From positions 1 to 40,502 of the forward strand of contig CAIOVX010000090.1 in assembly GCA_903861835.1 (NCBI GenBank): a stretch of DNA of 40,502 nucleotides, given 5' to 3'. The translations under genes and the position numbers were made by a program. Below the pieces are notes generated by a model. The model saw only the letters and a program-made list of their open reading frames with translations. It searched no databases and was not told where the DNA came from. The DNA is from Candidatus Firestoneibacteriota bacterium. GTDB lineage: Bacteria > Oederibacteriota > D2-FULL-39-29 > CAIOVX01. Positions 1-7,759 of the stretch are shown here, one piece after another (the first letter of the stretch is position 1; every line of letters begins with the position of its first letter).

Positions 1-1
1 A

Positions 2-175
2 AAATACGTGGTGCTTAACAGCGCGGGAGTCATAATCGGCTCCGGACCCTCGGAGCAACAGGGAATTAACGGCAAAAAGTTATTTGAGAGCGAGCTTAAG
101 AACAGGATACTGCGGAGCGCGGAGAATCCGGACAATGTATTTGACACGGACGGAACGAAATTCATCTTCTATTGA
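2..175 (+). CDS. C-terminal end of an unknown protein (5' truncated by window edge)
   Basis: An open frame enters from the left edge and runs 57 codons to TGA at 173-175. The visible tail begins KYVVLNSAGVIIGS and ends DGTKFIFY. The pattern of hydrophobic strand, Asn-Ser-Ala-Gly turn, then IIGS resembles the end of Cache/PAS-type sensor domains, but this is weak resemblance only. Its last 7 bases overlap the end of the convergent M23 peptidase gene, which supports it being a real gene end rather than chance. No function is claimed. Confidence 0.5.
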   Translation, partial: KYVVLNSAGVIIGSGPSEQQGINGKKLFESELKNRILRSAENPDNVFDTDGTKFIFY

Positions 176-1179
176 AGCAGGTAGGGTTTTGGATTGACCA
201 GTGCTCCTTTCTTCCAGACGGTAAAATGAAGATGCGGCCCGGTTGATCTGCCGGTGCTGCCCACAAGGGCAATAACATCGCCTCTCTTTACCTTCTTTCC
301 TTCATTTACGAGCAGTTTTTCGCAGTGACCGTAGAGCGTCACATAACCGCCGGTATGTTTTATCTTCACCGCGTTGCCGAACGCGCCATCCTCTCCGGAA
401 AATATTACCACCCCGTCAGCCACGCTGCATATTTTATCCCCGTAATCGGCCCGTAAATCAAAACCTGAGTGAAAGGATTTTTCTCCGGTAAAGGGGTCTG
501 AGCGGTAGCCAAAACCCGAAGAACGACGGTGCCATTTATCCTTGAACGGGAAGCCGAAGATTTTTCTCAAGGCAAACTGTTCCTTCATCTCCGGAGTTAG
601 ATCAACAGGCTCAGCGCGCGGAATAAACAGGAAGGAATCCTCCGACATAGATTGATACAGTTCATTCTCAATCAGGACCTCTTCCTTCTTCTTCCCATAG
701 AGTTCGCAAATCTGCTCCAGGGTCTCGTCTTTCCTTATCCTGTGAAGCACTCCTATCCTGTTTATGATAATAAGTTCCTGGCCTGGCCTCGCCTCATAGG
801 TCTTAAGGTAGGGATTCGCTCCGATTATTGTGTTCAGGTTTATTCTGAACTTATTCTTTATGGTCCAAAGACTTTCGTTCTTTTGCCTTATCTTATAATT
901 AATCACCAGCAATTTGTCGGTAAGCAGGTTTGCCTTTACCATATTGGCATACGGTTCGATTTCTTTTGTGTAACCCCTGGCGAGCGCGGTCTCTTCAAAA
1001 GCTTCCACGGAAACCGGATCATACACCGGCCTGCGGTACTTGACTTCAGGAGCGCTCTCCGAGTTCAATATCAGCATTATTCCGAAGACGGCGAGCATGA
1101 AAATAACCGCAAGTCCTATGCTGTAAAGGACCAGCGCTTTGTCTATATTTTTAAACTCTTCTTTAATGTCATATTTCAT
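169..1179 (-). CDS. LysM-containing M23 family metallopeptidase, membrane anchored
   Basis: Predicted peptidoglycan endopeptidase, 336 aa. One N-terminal membrane segment lies at about residues 15-38 after a short charged cytoplasmic tail. Two LysM-like peptidoglycan-binding segments follow at about 93-140 and 142-190 (the first contains SLWTIKNKF and ends in a PGQEL turn). The C-terminal M23 (lysostaphin-type) domain occupies about 220-335, with the zinc-site signatures HSGFD and HLHF and the typical SGFGYRSDP entry; both motifs look intact, so it may be catalytic rather than a degenerate activator. It is the third gene of a minus-strand group behind the FecR-like and TIM-barrel genes, 7 bases after the previous stop. 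Likely role: cell-wall remodelling. Family assignment is secure; the substrate bond is unknown. Confidence 0.92.
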   Translation of the reverse strand: MKYDIKEEFKNIDKALVLYSIGLAVIFMLAVFGIMLILNSESAPEVKYRRPVYDPVSVEAFEETALARGYTKEIEPYANMVKANLLTDKLLVINYKIRQKNESLWTIKNKFRINLNTIIGANPYLKTYEARPGQELIIINRIGVLHRIRKDETLEQICELYGKKKEEVLIENELYQSMSEDSFLFIPRAEPVDLTPEMKEQFALRKIFGFPFKDKWHRRSSGFGYRSDPFTGEKSFHSGFDLRADYGDKICSVADGVVIFSGEDGAFGNAVKIKHTGGYVTLYGHCEKLLVNEGKKVKRGDVIALVGSTGRSTGPHLHFTVWKKGALVNPKPYLLQ

Positions 1180-1186
1180 CTGTGGA

Positions 1187-2152
1187 TCAGGCCCACCACA
1201 TTTCGCTGGGCGGTTCTTTAATGACAGACTCTTTCAGGAACGCTACCGCCTTCTTAAAACCCTCGTCGATGGACAGCAAACCATCCTCGTGCTCTATTGA
1301 GAGAGCTCCGTTATACCCGGTTTCGCGCAACGCACTGATCATATCACGCCAGACCTGCTGCCCGTTGCCATAACCGACAGTCCTGAAAACCCAGGAGCGC
1401 GAGGGTATGTTTCCGTAGTTTTTGGTGTCAAGAACACCGTTAACGGCGGTATTATACTTGTCTATTTTCGTATCTTTCGCGTGGAAATGATATATCGCTT
1501 TATGCAACTTCTTGATAGCAGCTACCGGGTCTATCCCCTGCCAGAACAGGTGGCTCGGGTCAAAATTAGCTCCTATGACCGAACCCGACGCGGCGCGAAG
1601 TTTAAGCAGTGTTTCCGGGTTGTAAACTACGAAACCCGGGTGCATTTCCAGGGCTATTTTTTTAATTCCGTGCGCTTTAGCGAAATCACTTTCCTTTTTC
1701 CAGTAAGGGATCACAACTTTATTCCACTGCCAGTCAAGGATTGCAAGGAAGTCTTCCGGCCACGGACAGGTTACCCAGTTCGGATACTTTGAACGCTCAG
1801 AATCGCCCGGACAGCCGGAAAAAGTGACCACAGTGTCAACACCAAGTCTCTCCGCGAGCAAAAGGGTCTTCCTTTGGACCGCGTGATTGGCCGCGGCAAA
1901 TTTCTTATCGGGATGCAGGGGATTTCCGTGACAGGAAAGCGCGCTGATTGTAAGTCCGCGGTCTTCTACCGCAGCTCTAAAGCTTTTCAACTTCTCCTTA
2001 TCTTCCAGCAGTTCGTCCATTTTGCAGTGCGCATCGCCCGGCCAGTTTCCTGTTCCTATCTCGACCGCTTCAACTCCGCTTTCAACAACATAATCCAACA
2101 TTTCTTCAAAAGGTTTCTTAGCAAAAAGCACGGTAAATATACCTATTTTCAT
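1187..2152 (-). CDS. Sugar phosphate isomerase/epimerase-like TIM-barrel protein (xylose isomerase-like superfamily)
   Basis: 321 aa. The AP-endonuclease-2/xylose-isomerase-like barrel is recognised by the N-terminal strand MKIGIFTVLFA, the central ALEMHPGF (metal-ligand Glu), the NFDPSHLFWQG segment (Asp/His ligands), HFHAKDTKID and the C-terminal SIEHED (Glu). Enzymes of this family, such as IolE- and hydroxypyruvate-isomerase-like proteins, isomerise or epimerise sugars, often next to inositol or sugar catabolism genes, but no such genes are nearby, so the substrate cannot be named. I take the ATG at 2152 as start because GGAGG sits five bases upstream; a TTG one codon earlier is possible. 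Lies 43 bases after the FecR-like gene and probably shares its transcript. Confidence 0.85.
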   Translation of the reverse strand: MKIGIFTVLFAKKPFEEMLDYVVESGVEAVEIGTGNWPGDAHCKMDELLEDKEKLKSFRAAVEDRGLTISALSCHGNPLHPDKKFAAANHAVQRKTLLLAERLGVDTVVTFSGCPGDSERSKYPNWVTCPWPEDFLAILDWQWNKVVIPYWKKESDFAKAHGIKKIALEMHPGFVVYNPETLLKLRAASGSVIGANFDPSHLFWQGIDPVAAIKKLHKAIYHFHAKDTKIDKYNTAVNGVLDTKNYGNIPSRSWVFRTVGYGNGQQVWRDMISALRETGYNGALSIEHEDGLLSIDEGFKKAVAFLKESVIKEPPSEMWWA

Positions 2153-2195
2153 CAAATCCTCCGGTTTGAAACGCGGCGAATAAATACCCCGCCTG

Positions 2196-3557
2196 CTACT
2201 TTGCTGCTTCCAGCTCTATCCGATATGCTGTAACACCGACAACAGCCACGCTCTTTCCTCCGGACTTCAGATTTCCAGCTTCTCCGGCAAGACTGCCGGA
2301 ATCCCCGGAGAACTGCACCGTATAGAGCGCTCTTCCGCCGGTAAAATAATATTGCGTGACATTTCCGGCCCCGCTTATACCGGCAAGCGCCTTCTCCAGC
2401 TCTTTTGCCGAGGCATAATCAGGAATATTGGAACACGTAACAGTGAAGATTCCGCCTTTCCTTGCTTCTTCCTTCCACTTTTTGATAATGTCAGCGATGA
2501 ATTTCTGACCTATTTTCGTTGCGGCGTCTTTAATGGCGCCGGCCGCGGCCGCATCCTCGGTTAGATCAACTTTGCGAGAAGGTTGATTCCCTGCGGAAAT
2601 GACTATCGCGTCATCTGTACGGTATACCTTTCCGGAAATATTTGTGCTTGCCGAGACCATACCCGCAAGCAGCTCTTTGTCGCTGAAGATGCCGGTACTC
2701 GTGTCAATCACGATTGCAATGTCAGCGCCAAATTCAAGCCCGGCGGAGGCAGCCGAAGCAGCGTCCCCTTTGAGTACGGCTTTAAGTTTTTCAGACCGCC
2801 TGATATTTGATATTTGAGCTTCATCAACAACCGAGAACAGATAGTTGTTTGAGAAAAGCTCTATGAGGGTGCTTTCCGAGACAGGGACAGAAGAGAGCTC
2901 CTTGTTTTTCATCTCTTTCGCAACAATCATTACCCTTAGCTTATCCCTGGATTTATTCCATTTCACCCAGTCTTCTTTCTCGTCGGCCTGCTCGTCGAAA
3001 ACATTCTTAATCAGGTCTTTTGAGGTGAGCATTTCAAGCTTTGAAAGAAGCACGGGATCAGCCCCCCCCTTACTTATGGCAACCGTGCCGTCATAAACAT
3101 TGACCTTGGTATCGCCGTTTAAAGACACATCCGCCCTATAAGCAGTCCCTTTCACGGCGGCCGTCACTTTAGGGGTGATAAGGCGGCTCTCCTGTCCCAG
3201 GCTTTTCTTTACCTGCATCCAAATCCGTCCAAAAACAACTTTCATTGAGGACTTCACTTTCCCGGAATTACTATCGCCTGACAGCTCTTCGAACACCAGC
3301 GCCGTGTTTTCCGAGATTCTGACGGTGCTGCCATCCTCAAGCTTAAGCTCTACCTTTGTTTCCGCAGAGGTCTCAATCCTGTCGCCTTCCACAAGCCGCA
3401 TGGAAAGCGTTGCCGCTGTCTGCGAAGTTTCGCCTTTCCTTATGACTTTTGCTGAACCTTTGAGGAAACTTATTACAGCTTTTCCGGATTCATCTGCGGC
3501 GCGGGCGGGAATACTCAGGGCCAGAAATATTGCGACGAGAGTAAGGATGCGTTTCAT
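2196..3557 (-). CDS. FecR-domain protein with CsgG/FlgT-like C-terminal region, secreted
   Basis: 453 aa with a signal peptide (residues 1-20, cleavage after ARA). Residues about 25-165 form a FecR-type domain: signatures are the VEGDRIET turn, DGSTVRI, and GTAYRADVS followed by VYDGTVAIS, found in periplasmic or surface proteins of many diderms. Residues about 205-370 look like the CsgG/FlgT-type N-terminal alpha/beta domain (RVMIVAKEM, then a LFSVVDEAQ-like strand and GADIAIVIDT), followed by a C-terminal half resembling the FlgT/CsgG second domain (FTVTCSNIPDY...). FecR is a signalling domain in TonB systems, but standalone versions like this one are of unknown role. No sigma/anti-sigma partner lies next to it. 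A run of seven C near 3064 is inside the gene but the frame is intact. The FecR call is solid, the CsgG-like call tentative. Confidence 0.8.
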   Translation of the reverse strand: MKRILTLVAIFLALSIPARAADESGKAVISFLKGSAKVIRKGETSQTAATLSMRLVEGDRIETSAETKVELKLEDGSTVRISENTALVFEELSGDSNSGKVKSSMKVVFGRIWMQVKKSLGQESRLITPKVTAAVKGTAYRADVSLNGDTKVNVYDGTVAISKGGADPVLLSKLEMLTSKDLIKNVFDEQADEKEDWVKWNKSRDKLRVMIVAKEMKNKELSSVPVSESTLIELFSNNYLFSVVDEAQISNIRRSEKLKAVLKGDAASAASAGLEFGADIAIVIDTSTGIFSDKELLAGMVSASTNISGKVYRTDDAIVISAGNQPSRKVDLTEDAAAAGAIKDAATKIGQKFIADIIKKWKEEARKGGIFTVTCSNIPDYASAKELEKALAGISGAGNVTQYYFTGGRALYTVQFSGDSGSLAGEAGNLKSGGKSVAVVGVTAYRIELEAAK

Positions 3558-3682
3558 GTGGCCTCCATGAGCCTCCCCGGCCTGAAGTCCGGGATTTCTC
3601 TAGTGTAAGGATGGATTTTTCGAGCCGCGTTTTGTCGGCACAAACGCTATAAAGAGTTTCCCTCTATGGCTACATTATAACA
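3558..3682 (-). promoter_or_regulatory. Promoter and ~108-nt structured leader of the FecR-like gene
   Basis: On the minus strand an extended -10 box (TGT then TATAAT; TATAAT is the complement of 3674-3679) predicts a start near 3667 and a leader of about 108 nt. The leader can form three hairpins: arms 3653-3656/3662-3665, 3627-3632/3642-3647 (six perfect pairs) and 3576-3580/3589-3593. A GGAGG ribosome site lies just before the ATG at 3557. I could not match the leader to a known riboswitch. Confidence 0.5.
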
Positions 3683-3736
3683 ATCATTTTTTTGCAAGTC
3701 CATCACAAACAAAAACATCCCTGACAAACTTTAAGC

Positions 3737-5701
3737 TCAGCGCGCGGGAAGCAATTCAGACCCTATACCAGTCTCGCGAAGGCGCCCCTCCCGCTCCGAG
3801 AAAATATCCTGGGTCAGAATTATATCGCCCTCCATTCCGGAGACTTCCGTAATATGGGTTATCCTTCTCCTTCCATCCTTGGACCTTTCCTGGTGCACGA
3901 TAATGTCAACGGCGGAGGCGGCCTGGTCCCGGATGGCTCTAAGCGGCAGTTCCATGCCGGCCATCAGCACCATAGTCTCAATCCTGCTTAAGGTATCCCT
4001 CGGGGAGTTGCTGTGAAGGGTTGTAAGGCTTCCGGCGTGCCCGGTATTCATCGCCTGGAGCATGTCAAAGGCCTCGCCGCCGCGGCACTCGCCGACGATT
4101 ATCCTGTCGGGGCGCATCCTGAGGGCGTTCCTCACAAGGTCTCTTATGGTTACCGCACCTTTGCCCTCAATATTGGCAGGCCTTGCTTCAAGAGTCACCA
4201 CATGTCCCTGTGAAAGCGAGAGTTCGGCGGAATCTTCTATCGTTACAATCCTCTCATCACTTGGAATAAAGGAAGAAATGACATTCAGGAGCGTCGTTTT
4301 TCCGGAACCTGTTCCGCCGCTTACGACTATGTTCTTCCTTGCCCTTACCGCTTTCAAAAGACAGGCGGCCGCCTCTTCAGTAACAGAACCTGAGTTTATC
4401 AGGTCTTCTATTTTAAGTTTCCGTTTTGAAAATTTTCTTATGGTAAGACACGGACCTTTTAGCGCAAGCGGCGGAATTATCGCATTTACTCTTGAACCGT
4501 CCGGCAGGCGGGCATCCACCATGGGAGAACTCTCGTCAATCCTTCTGCCTACCGGAGCAACAATCCTTTCAATGCAGAGCAGGAGCTGGCTGTCAGAACG
4601 GAAGGATCTGCCGGAATCTTCAAGACGGCCTCTCCTTTCAACAAAAATGCTGTCTTTAGAGTTCACCATTATCTCGGATATTTCCGGATCGTTTAACAGG
4701 TCTTCCAGCGGACCAAGGCCTAAAGCTTCCTGGATAATCTCGTTCACCAGAACAGCGCGTTGCTCTTTATCTAAAATGGAGGGCGCCTCTGAAGCAAAGA
4801 GTTCCTCAACAGCTTCCCTGACCCGCGCATTCAGCTCCCCGGAATCTGAACCGTTTAGAGCTCCGGGCTCTGCGTGCTTTTCCCTAAGAAAAGGTATTAG
4901 TTTTGCGTGGATGTTAGATTTAACTTCCAGGATTTGAATTTTTCCTTTTCCCCGGGTTTCAGTTCTCAGGGGAACCGGCGCCGGTAAAAGCGAAAGGATA
5001 TGCTCTGTTAGAAAACTGACTCCCGCAGATATCCTGTTATCTCCTCTGCCGGCAAGAAGCCTGCCTGAGTTGACCGAAAGCAGTGCCTGGCTGTCGTCGC
5101 GGGCTACCAAAAAGTCAGGCGCTCTTCCGCACACAGCTTCAACGTTGAAAAGCTCCTGCGAGGAACCGCTGTGTTTATTCAGGATCAGCTTTATCCTTTC
5201 CTCTTCTAAGTGGAGAGAATAGAGCTTTTTAAAAACCAAAGGCACCTTTTTAAGGGAAGGAAGTTCCGGAGCCGCTACAAGGAAGATCCCGTTTGACTTC
5301 CGCAGTACTTCGCTAATCGGTCCGTTCAGCTCCCTTGCCACAAAAATAATGTGATCAAAGCCTTCTGCTATCTTTGAGATAAATGAAGCTGCGCTCTCAC
5401 CTTCAAAACCGGAGAGCGTAACAATTTTTAAACCGGAGGCATGCGCGGGCAGCAGCGAAATTGCGGAGTTAAGCGGGATAGAATCATTTAGCACATTTCG
5501 GACAAGGTCTTTGTCAGTATCTTCCATTCCGAGCAGCACAGAAGAATTGCAGATGTGAAAATCAGCGAGGAGAACTCTTTTTGTCCTGGCGAGAGCGGCA
5601 GAAACGTTAACGCTTAAAAGCGTGGCCCCCGAACCGCCTCTGGCGGAGACGAAGGAAGATAAGATTACACCTTTTTCCCTCAAAATACCCTTTAGGAGCA
5701 A
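3737..5701 (-). CDS. CpaE-CpaF (TadZ-TadA) fusion ATPase of the Tad/type IV secretion type
   Basis: 654 aa, two normally separate Tad-pilus proteins in one chain. Residues about 10-240 are a MinD/CpaE-type ATPase with the CpaE-like degenerate P-loop RGGSGAT at 21-27 and the following LLADFHICNSS strand. Residues about 290-650 are a CpaF/TadA secretion ATPase: Walker A GGTGSGKTT at 462-470, Asp-box around 486-490, Walker B-like RIIVGECRGGEA at 533-544 and His-box HAGSLTTLHSNSP at 555-567. CpaE positions the machine at a cell pole and CpaF powers pilus assembly; the fusion would make localisation and motor stoichiometric. No pilin, prepilin peptidase, secretin or TadB/C is in the window, so the partners are elsewhere or the protein has another role. 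The start is a TTG; a second TTG at 5683 with AAAGGG upstream is equally plausible. Confidence 0.9.
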   Translation of the reverse strand: MLLKGILREKGVILSSFVSARGGSGATLLSVNVSAALARTKRVLLADFHICNSSVLLGMEDTDKDLVRNVLNDSIPLNSAISLLPAHASGLKIVTLSGFEGESAASFISKIAEGFDHIIFVARELNGPISEVLRKSNGIFLVAAPELPSLKKVPLVFKKLYSLHLEEERIKLILNKHSGSSQELFNVEAVCGRAPDFLVARDDSQALLSVNSGRLLAGRGDNRISAGVSFLTEHILSLLPAPVPLRTETRGKGKIQILEVKSNIHAKLIPFLREKHAEPGALNGSDSGELNARVREAVEELFASEAPSILDKEQRAVLVNEIIQEALGLGPLEDLLNDPEISEIMVNSKDSIFVERRGRLEDSGRSFRSDSQLLLCIERIVAPVGRRIDESSPMVDARLPDGSRVNAIIPPLALKGPCLTIRKFSKRKLKIEDLINSGSVTEEAAACLLKAVRARKNIVVSGGTGSGKTTLLNVISSFIPSDERIVTIEDSAELSLSQGHVVTLEARPANIEGKGAVTIRDLVRNALRMRPDRIIVGECRGGEAFDMLQAMNTGHAGSLTTLHSNSPRDTLSRIETMVLMAGMELPLRAIRDQAASAVDIIVHQERSKDGRRRITHITEVSGMEGDIILTQDIFSEREGRLRETGIGSELLPAR

Positions 5702-5760
5702 AATTCGAAATTCGAAGCACTAAATTCGAAACGAAATCAAAGTCAAAATCAAAAGGCAAA
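5701..5760. repeat. A+T-rich TTCGAATTT phrase repeat
   Basis: The gap upstream of the fusion ATPase is built from near-repeats of AAATTCGAA and A-rich words. A 15-base word at 5746-5760 (AAATCAAAAGGCAAA) recurs exactly, in inverse orientation, at 24964-24978 upstream of pgk. No gene is present. Confidence 0.6.
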
Positions 5761-5773
5761 ATATGAGTATTTG

Positions 5774-5803
5774 ATCACCTAATTTGCTTCCAAATTAGGT
5801 GAT
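5774..5803. repeat. Perfect 13-bp inverted repeat with 4-base loop
   Basis: Arms 5774-5786 and 5791-5803 are perfectly complementary around CTTC (GAAG on the other strand). The stem is A+T-rich with a short GC end. On the minus strand it follows the end of flxA but no T-tract follows, so a rho-independent terminator is not clear-cut. Confidence 0.75.
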
Positions 5804-5850
5804 AGCAGGGTGCTTAATGTATATAATTAGAGTTTTTCAGCACCCTGCTA
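5803..5850. repeat. Perfect 12-bp inverted repeat overlapping the flxA stop codon
   Basis: Arms 5803-5814 (TAGCAGGGTGCT) and 5839-5850 are perfectly complementary around a 24-base A+T-rich loop. The right arm includes the TAG stop of flxA, and the element abuts the 5774-5803 hairpin, sharing base 5803. The shape is that of a very short palindromic element, or of joined inserted-element ends, and it may also serve as the operon's 3' end. Confidence 0.7.
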
Positions 5851-6672
5851 AAATTCGTCAGGGAGTTTCTTTATTTCGGCGTAATCAAAAACTGGACCGT
5901 CTTTGCAGACATAGAGCTGCTGGATGTTGCAGCGGCCGCATTTGCCCAACCCGCACTTCATCTTCATCTCGAGCGTGGTGACTATCTGTTCAGGAGCAAA
6001 ACCAAGATCGGTCAACTCTTTAAGAACAAATTTGATCATTATCGGCGGACCGCAGGTGATGACCGTACAGTTGTCCCTGGAGGGTTTCATTTCCTTAAGG
6101 ACCGCGGGAACAAATCCTACTTTATGCTTCCAACCTTCGGAACCCTTGTCAGCGGTAAGCACCAGGTTCGCTTTCTTTCCCTGCCATTCATCAAACTTGT
6201 CAAAGTAGCAGATATCAAGCGGACTTCTTCCGCCGTAAAGGATGGTGATATCCTTGAAATCAGCGCGGGTGTCCAGGCTGTATTCTATCGGAGACCTTAT
6301 TGCTGCTATGCCGATGCCGCCGCCGACAAAGAGCAGGTTCTGGCCTTTAAATTTTTCAAAAGGAAACCAATTGCCGTAAGGGCCCCTGAGGGCCACAATA
6401 TCACCGACCTCAAGATCGTGAATGGCCTCGGTAACAAGACCGGTCTTCTTGATACTGCACTCTACATACTCAGCTCTTGTTTGCGGATTGGCAAAAGTAA
6501 AGGTCGCTTCCCCCACTCCGAATACAGAGAGAATAAGGAACTGGCCGGACTTCCATTTGAAATTCTTCCTGACCTCCGGGTCAAGAAGCTCAAACTGAAA
6601 GCTCTTAATGTCGGCAGTCTCCTGCTTAATGGAGGCAATCCTCGCCTTATGTGGTATGTATATGTTGTTCAT
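5848..6672 (-). CDS. flxA: FlxA-like NADH-binding flavoprotein, 2Fe-2S (HydG/AsrB family)
   Basis: 274 aa ferredoxin-NADP reductase-type oxidoreductase, the expected NADH entry subunit of Flx-Hdr. Residues 1-105 form the FAD-binding barrel; the NAD site carries FVGGGIGIAA (115-124) and TCGPPIMIKF (206-215). Four cysteines at 240, 245, 248 and 256 (C-x4-C-x2-C-x7-C) form the C-terminal 2Fe-2S site. The family also includes sulfhydrogenase gamma and anaerobic sulfite reductase B; the neighbours decide for FlxA, because flxB, flxC, flxD and hdrABC precede it on the same strand. It is the last gene of the operon, 60 bases after flxB, with a short pyrimidine-rich repeat in the gap. Confidence 0.85.
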   Translation of the reverse strand: MNNIYIPHKARIASIKQETADIKSFQFELLDPEVRKNFKWKSGQFLILSVFGVGEATFTFANPQTRAEYVECSIKKTGLVTEAIHDLEVGDIVALRGPYGNWFPFEKFKGQNLLFVGGGIGIAAIRSPIEYSLDTRADFKDITILYGGRSPLDICYFDKFDEWQGKKANLVLTADKGSEGWKHKVGFVPAVLKEMKPSRDNCTVITCGPPIMIKFVLKELTDLGFAPEQIVTTLEMKMKCGLGKCGRCNIQQLYVCKDGPVFDYAEIKKLPDEF

Positions 6673-6706
6673 GTTTTATTTATTCCGTCCTCCGTCTCCG
6701 CCGGCG

Positions 6707-6732
6707 CATCCAACCTTCCAACCCTCCAACAA
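6707..6732. repeat. CCAACCTTCCAACC phrase repeat between flxB and flxA
   Basis: Short pyrimidine/A repeat made of CCAAC, CTTCCAAC and CCTCCAAC words, lying in the 60-base gap between two co-transcribed genes. It is distinct in sequence from the other intergenic repeats in this window. Confidence 0.5.
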
Positions 6733-7758
6733 CTACTTCGCTTCTTCCACAACCTTCCTTATATCAATCCCCACCGGGCACCTGCGGATGCAGCGCCCGC
6801 AGCCGGTGCAGAGTTCTTCTTTGAAATTGTCAACGTGATATCTGAACTTATGCATAAACCTCTGCCTAAACCTTCTCTTCGTATCGGTCCTCGGGTTATG
6901 CCCGCCGGCCATCTTGGTGAACATCTCAGACATGCAGGAATCCCAGGTGCGGTTGCGCTCGCCGTTCAAATAACCAAACTTTTTCTCGGTTATATCGAAG
7001 CAATAACAGGTAGGGCAGACATAGGTGCACGCGCCGCATTTCACGCACGGCAGGTGGACGGTATCCCAGTAAGGCGAATCAAATGAAGCGTCAAGGTTCT
7101 TCTTTACTGCGGCCAGGTCAAGTTTTTTTGTAATCTTCGCTTCCGCCGCTTTCGCGAATTCCGCCTTCGCCGCGGTTTCAGCATCACCGGCTTCGGAGAA
7201 GTATTTTGAATATTTTGCCGCGAGTTTCTCTCCTCTTTCGGTAAGAAGTTCCGCAAGGAACTTTCCCGAAACAGGGGTCAGGAGAATGTCGCTACCTTTT
7301 CCGTCCGCCGGGCTTCCGCCGGCAAAGGAGGTGCAGAAACAGGTTGTCTCCGGCTTCTCGCAGGAAACGGTAATTATCGTGGTATTCTTTCTGCCGCCGG
7401 TATAAGGCCCGTCTTCATAGCCCGACCAGTTGAAGAGTTTGTCGATTACGTCAAAGCCCCTCGCGTCGCAGGGCCTGCCGCCGAAAATCACCGCTTCTTT
7501 CCCGGGCGCTTTTTCTTTAAACTCCACCGTATCCTTCTTTAACTCATATTGGAAGAGCTGTTCCGACTGCAGGTAAACCTTGTCCTTGGCGGTGGTGTTG
7601 GTAAGCAGCACCCCGGAAACATATTCCTCAAAGGATTGAAGCTTCCCGAAGGAGACGGTGTTCTTGTTCTCCCTTTTAGGCGCGAAAACATCATAGGAAG
7701 CCGCAAGTTCATTGACGAGGGCTTTTAAGTTTTCCTGTGTGATAAGTTTGTTTGCCAT
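6733..7758 (-). CDS. flxB: FlxB-like 4Fe-4S dicluster protein (AsrA/sulfhydrogenase beta family)
   Basis: 341 aa electron-transfer subunit. The N-terminal two thirds are the AsrA/HydB-type domain with the FGGRPCDARGF segment (92-102) and extra cysteines at about 133, 140 and 142. The C-terminal ferredoxin part has two 4Fe-4S motifs: Cys 238/241/244/248 plus following CYC, and Cys 317/320/323/327 with the usual CP pair. A lysine- and alanine-rich insert sits at about 170-215. In Flx-Hdr complexes this subunit carries electrons between the NADH-oxidising FlxA and the Hdr part. It is one base from the flxC stop, so the two are translationally coupled. Confidence 0.82.
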   Translation of the reverse strand: MANKLITQENLKALVNELAASYDVFAPKRENKNTVSFGKLQSFEEYVSGVLLTNTTAKDKVYLQSEQLFQYELKKDTVEFKEKAPGKEAVIFGGRPCDARGFDVIDKLFNWSGYEDGPYTGGRKNTTIITVSCEKPETTCFCTSFAGGSPADGKGSDILLTPVSGKFLAELLTERGEKLAAKYSKYFSEAGDAETAAKAEFAKAAEAKITKKLDLAAVKKNLDASFDSPYWDTVHLPCVKCGACTYVCPTCYCFDITEKKFGYLNGERNRTWDSCMSEMFTKMAGGHNPRTDTKRRFRQRFMHKFRYHVDNFKEELCTGCGRCIRRCPVGIDIRKVVEEAK

Positions 7759-7759
7759 T

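Noticed and set aside
3571-3600. Remnant of an IS200/IS605 right end (G/C hairpin)
   Set aside because: Stem has only five pairs, no transposase or TnpB remnant is near, and it lies in the leader of a real gene; kept only as part of the structured leader.
4062-4937. Long + strand open frame opposite the CpaE-CpaF gene
   Set aside because: Ser-rich low-information translation without motifs, fully inside a well-supported minus-strand gene; typical antisense shadow.
6124-7086. 320-codon + strand open frame across flxB/flxA
   Set aside because: Crosses two real iron-sulfur genes antisense, has no ribosome site or known motif.
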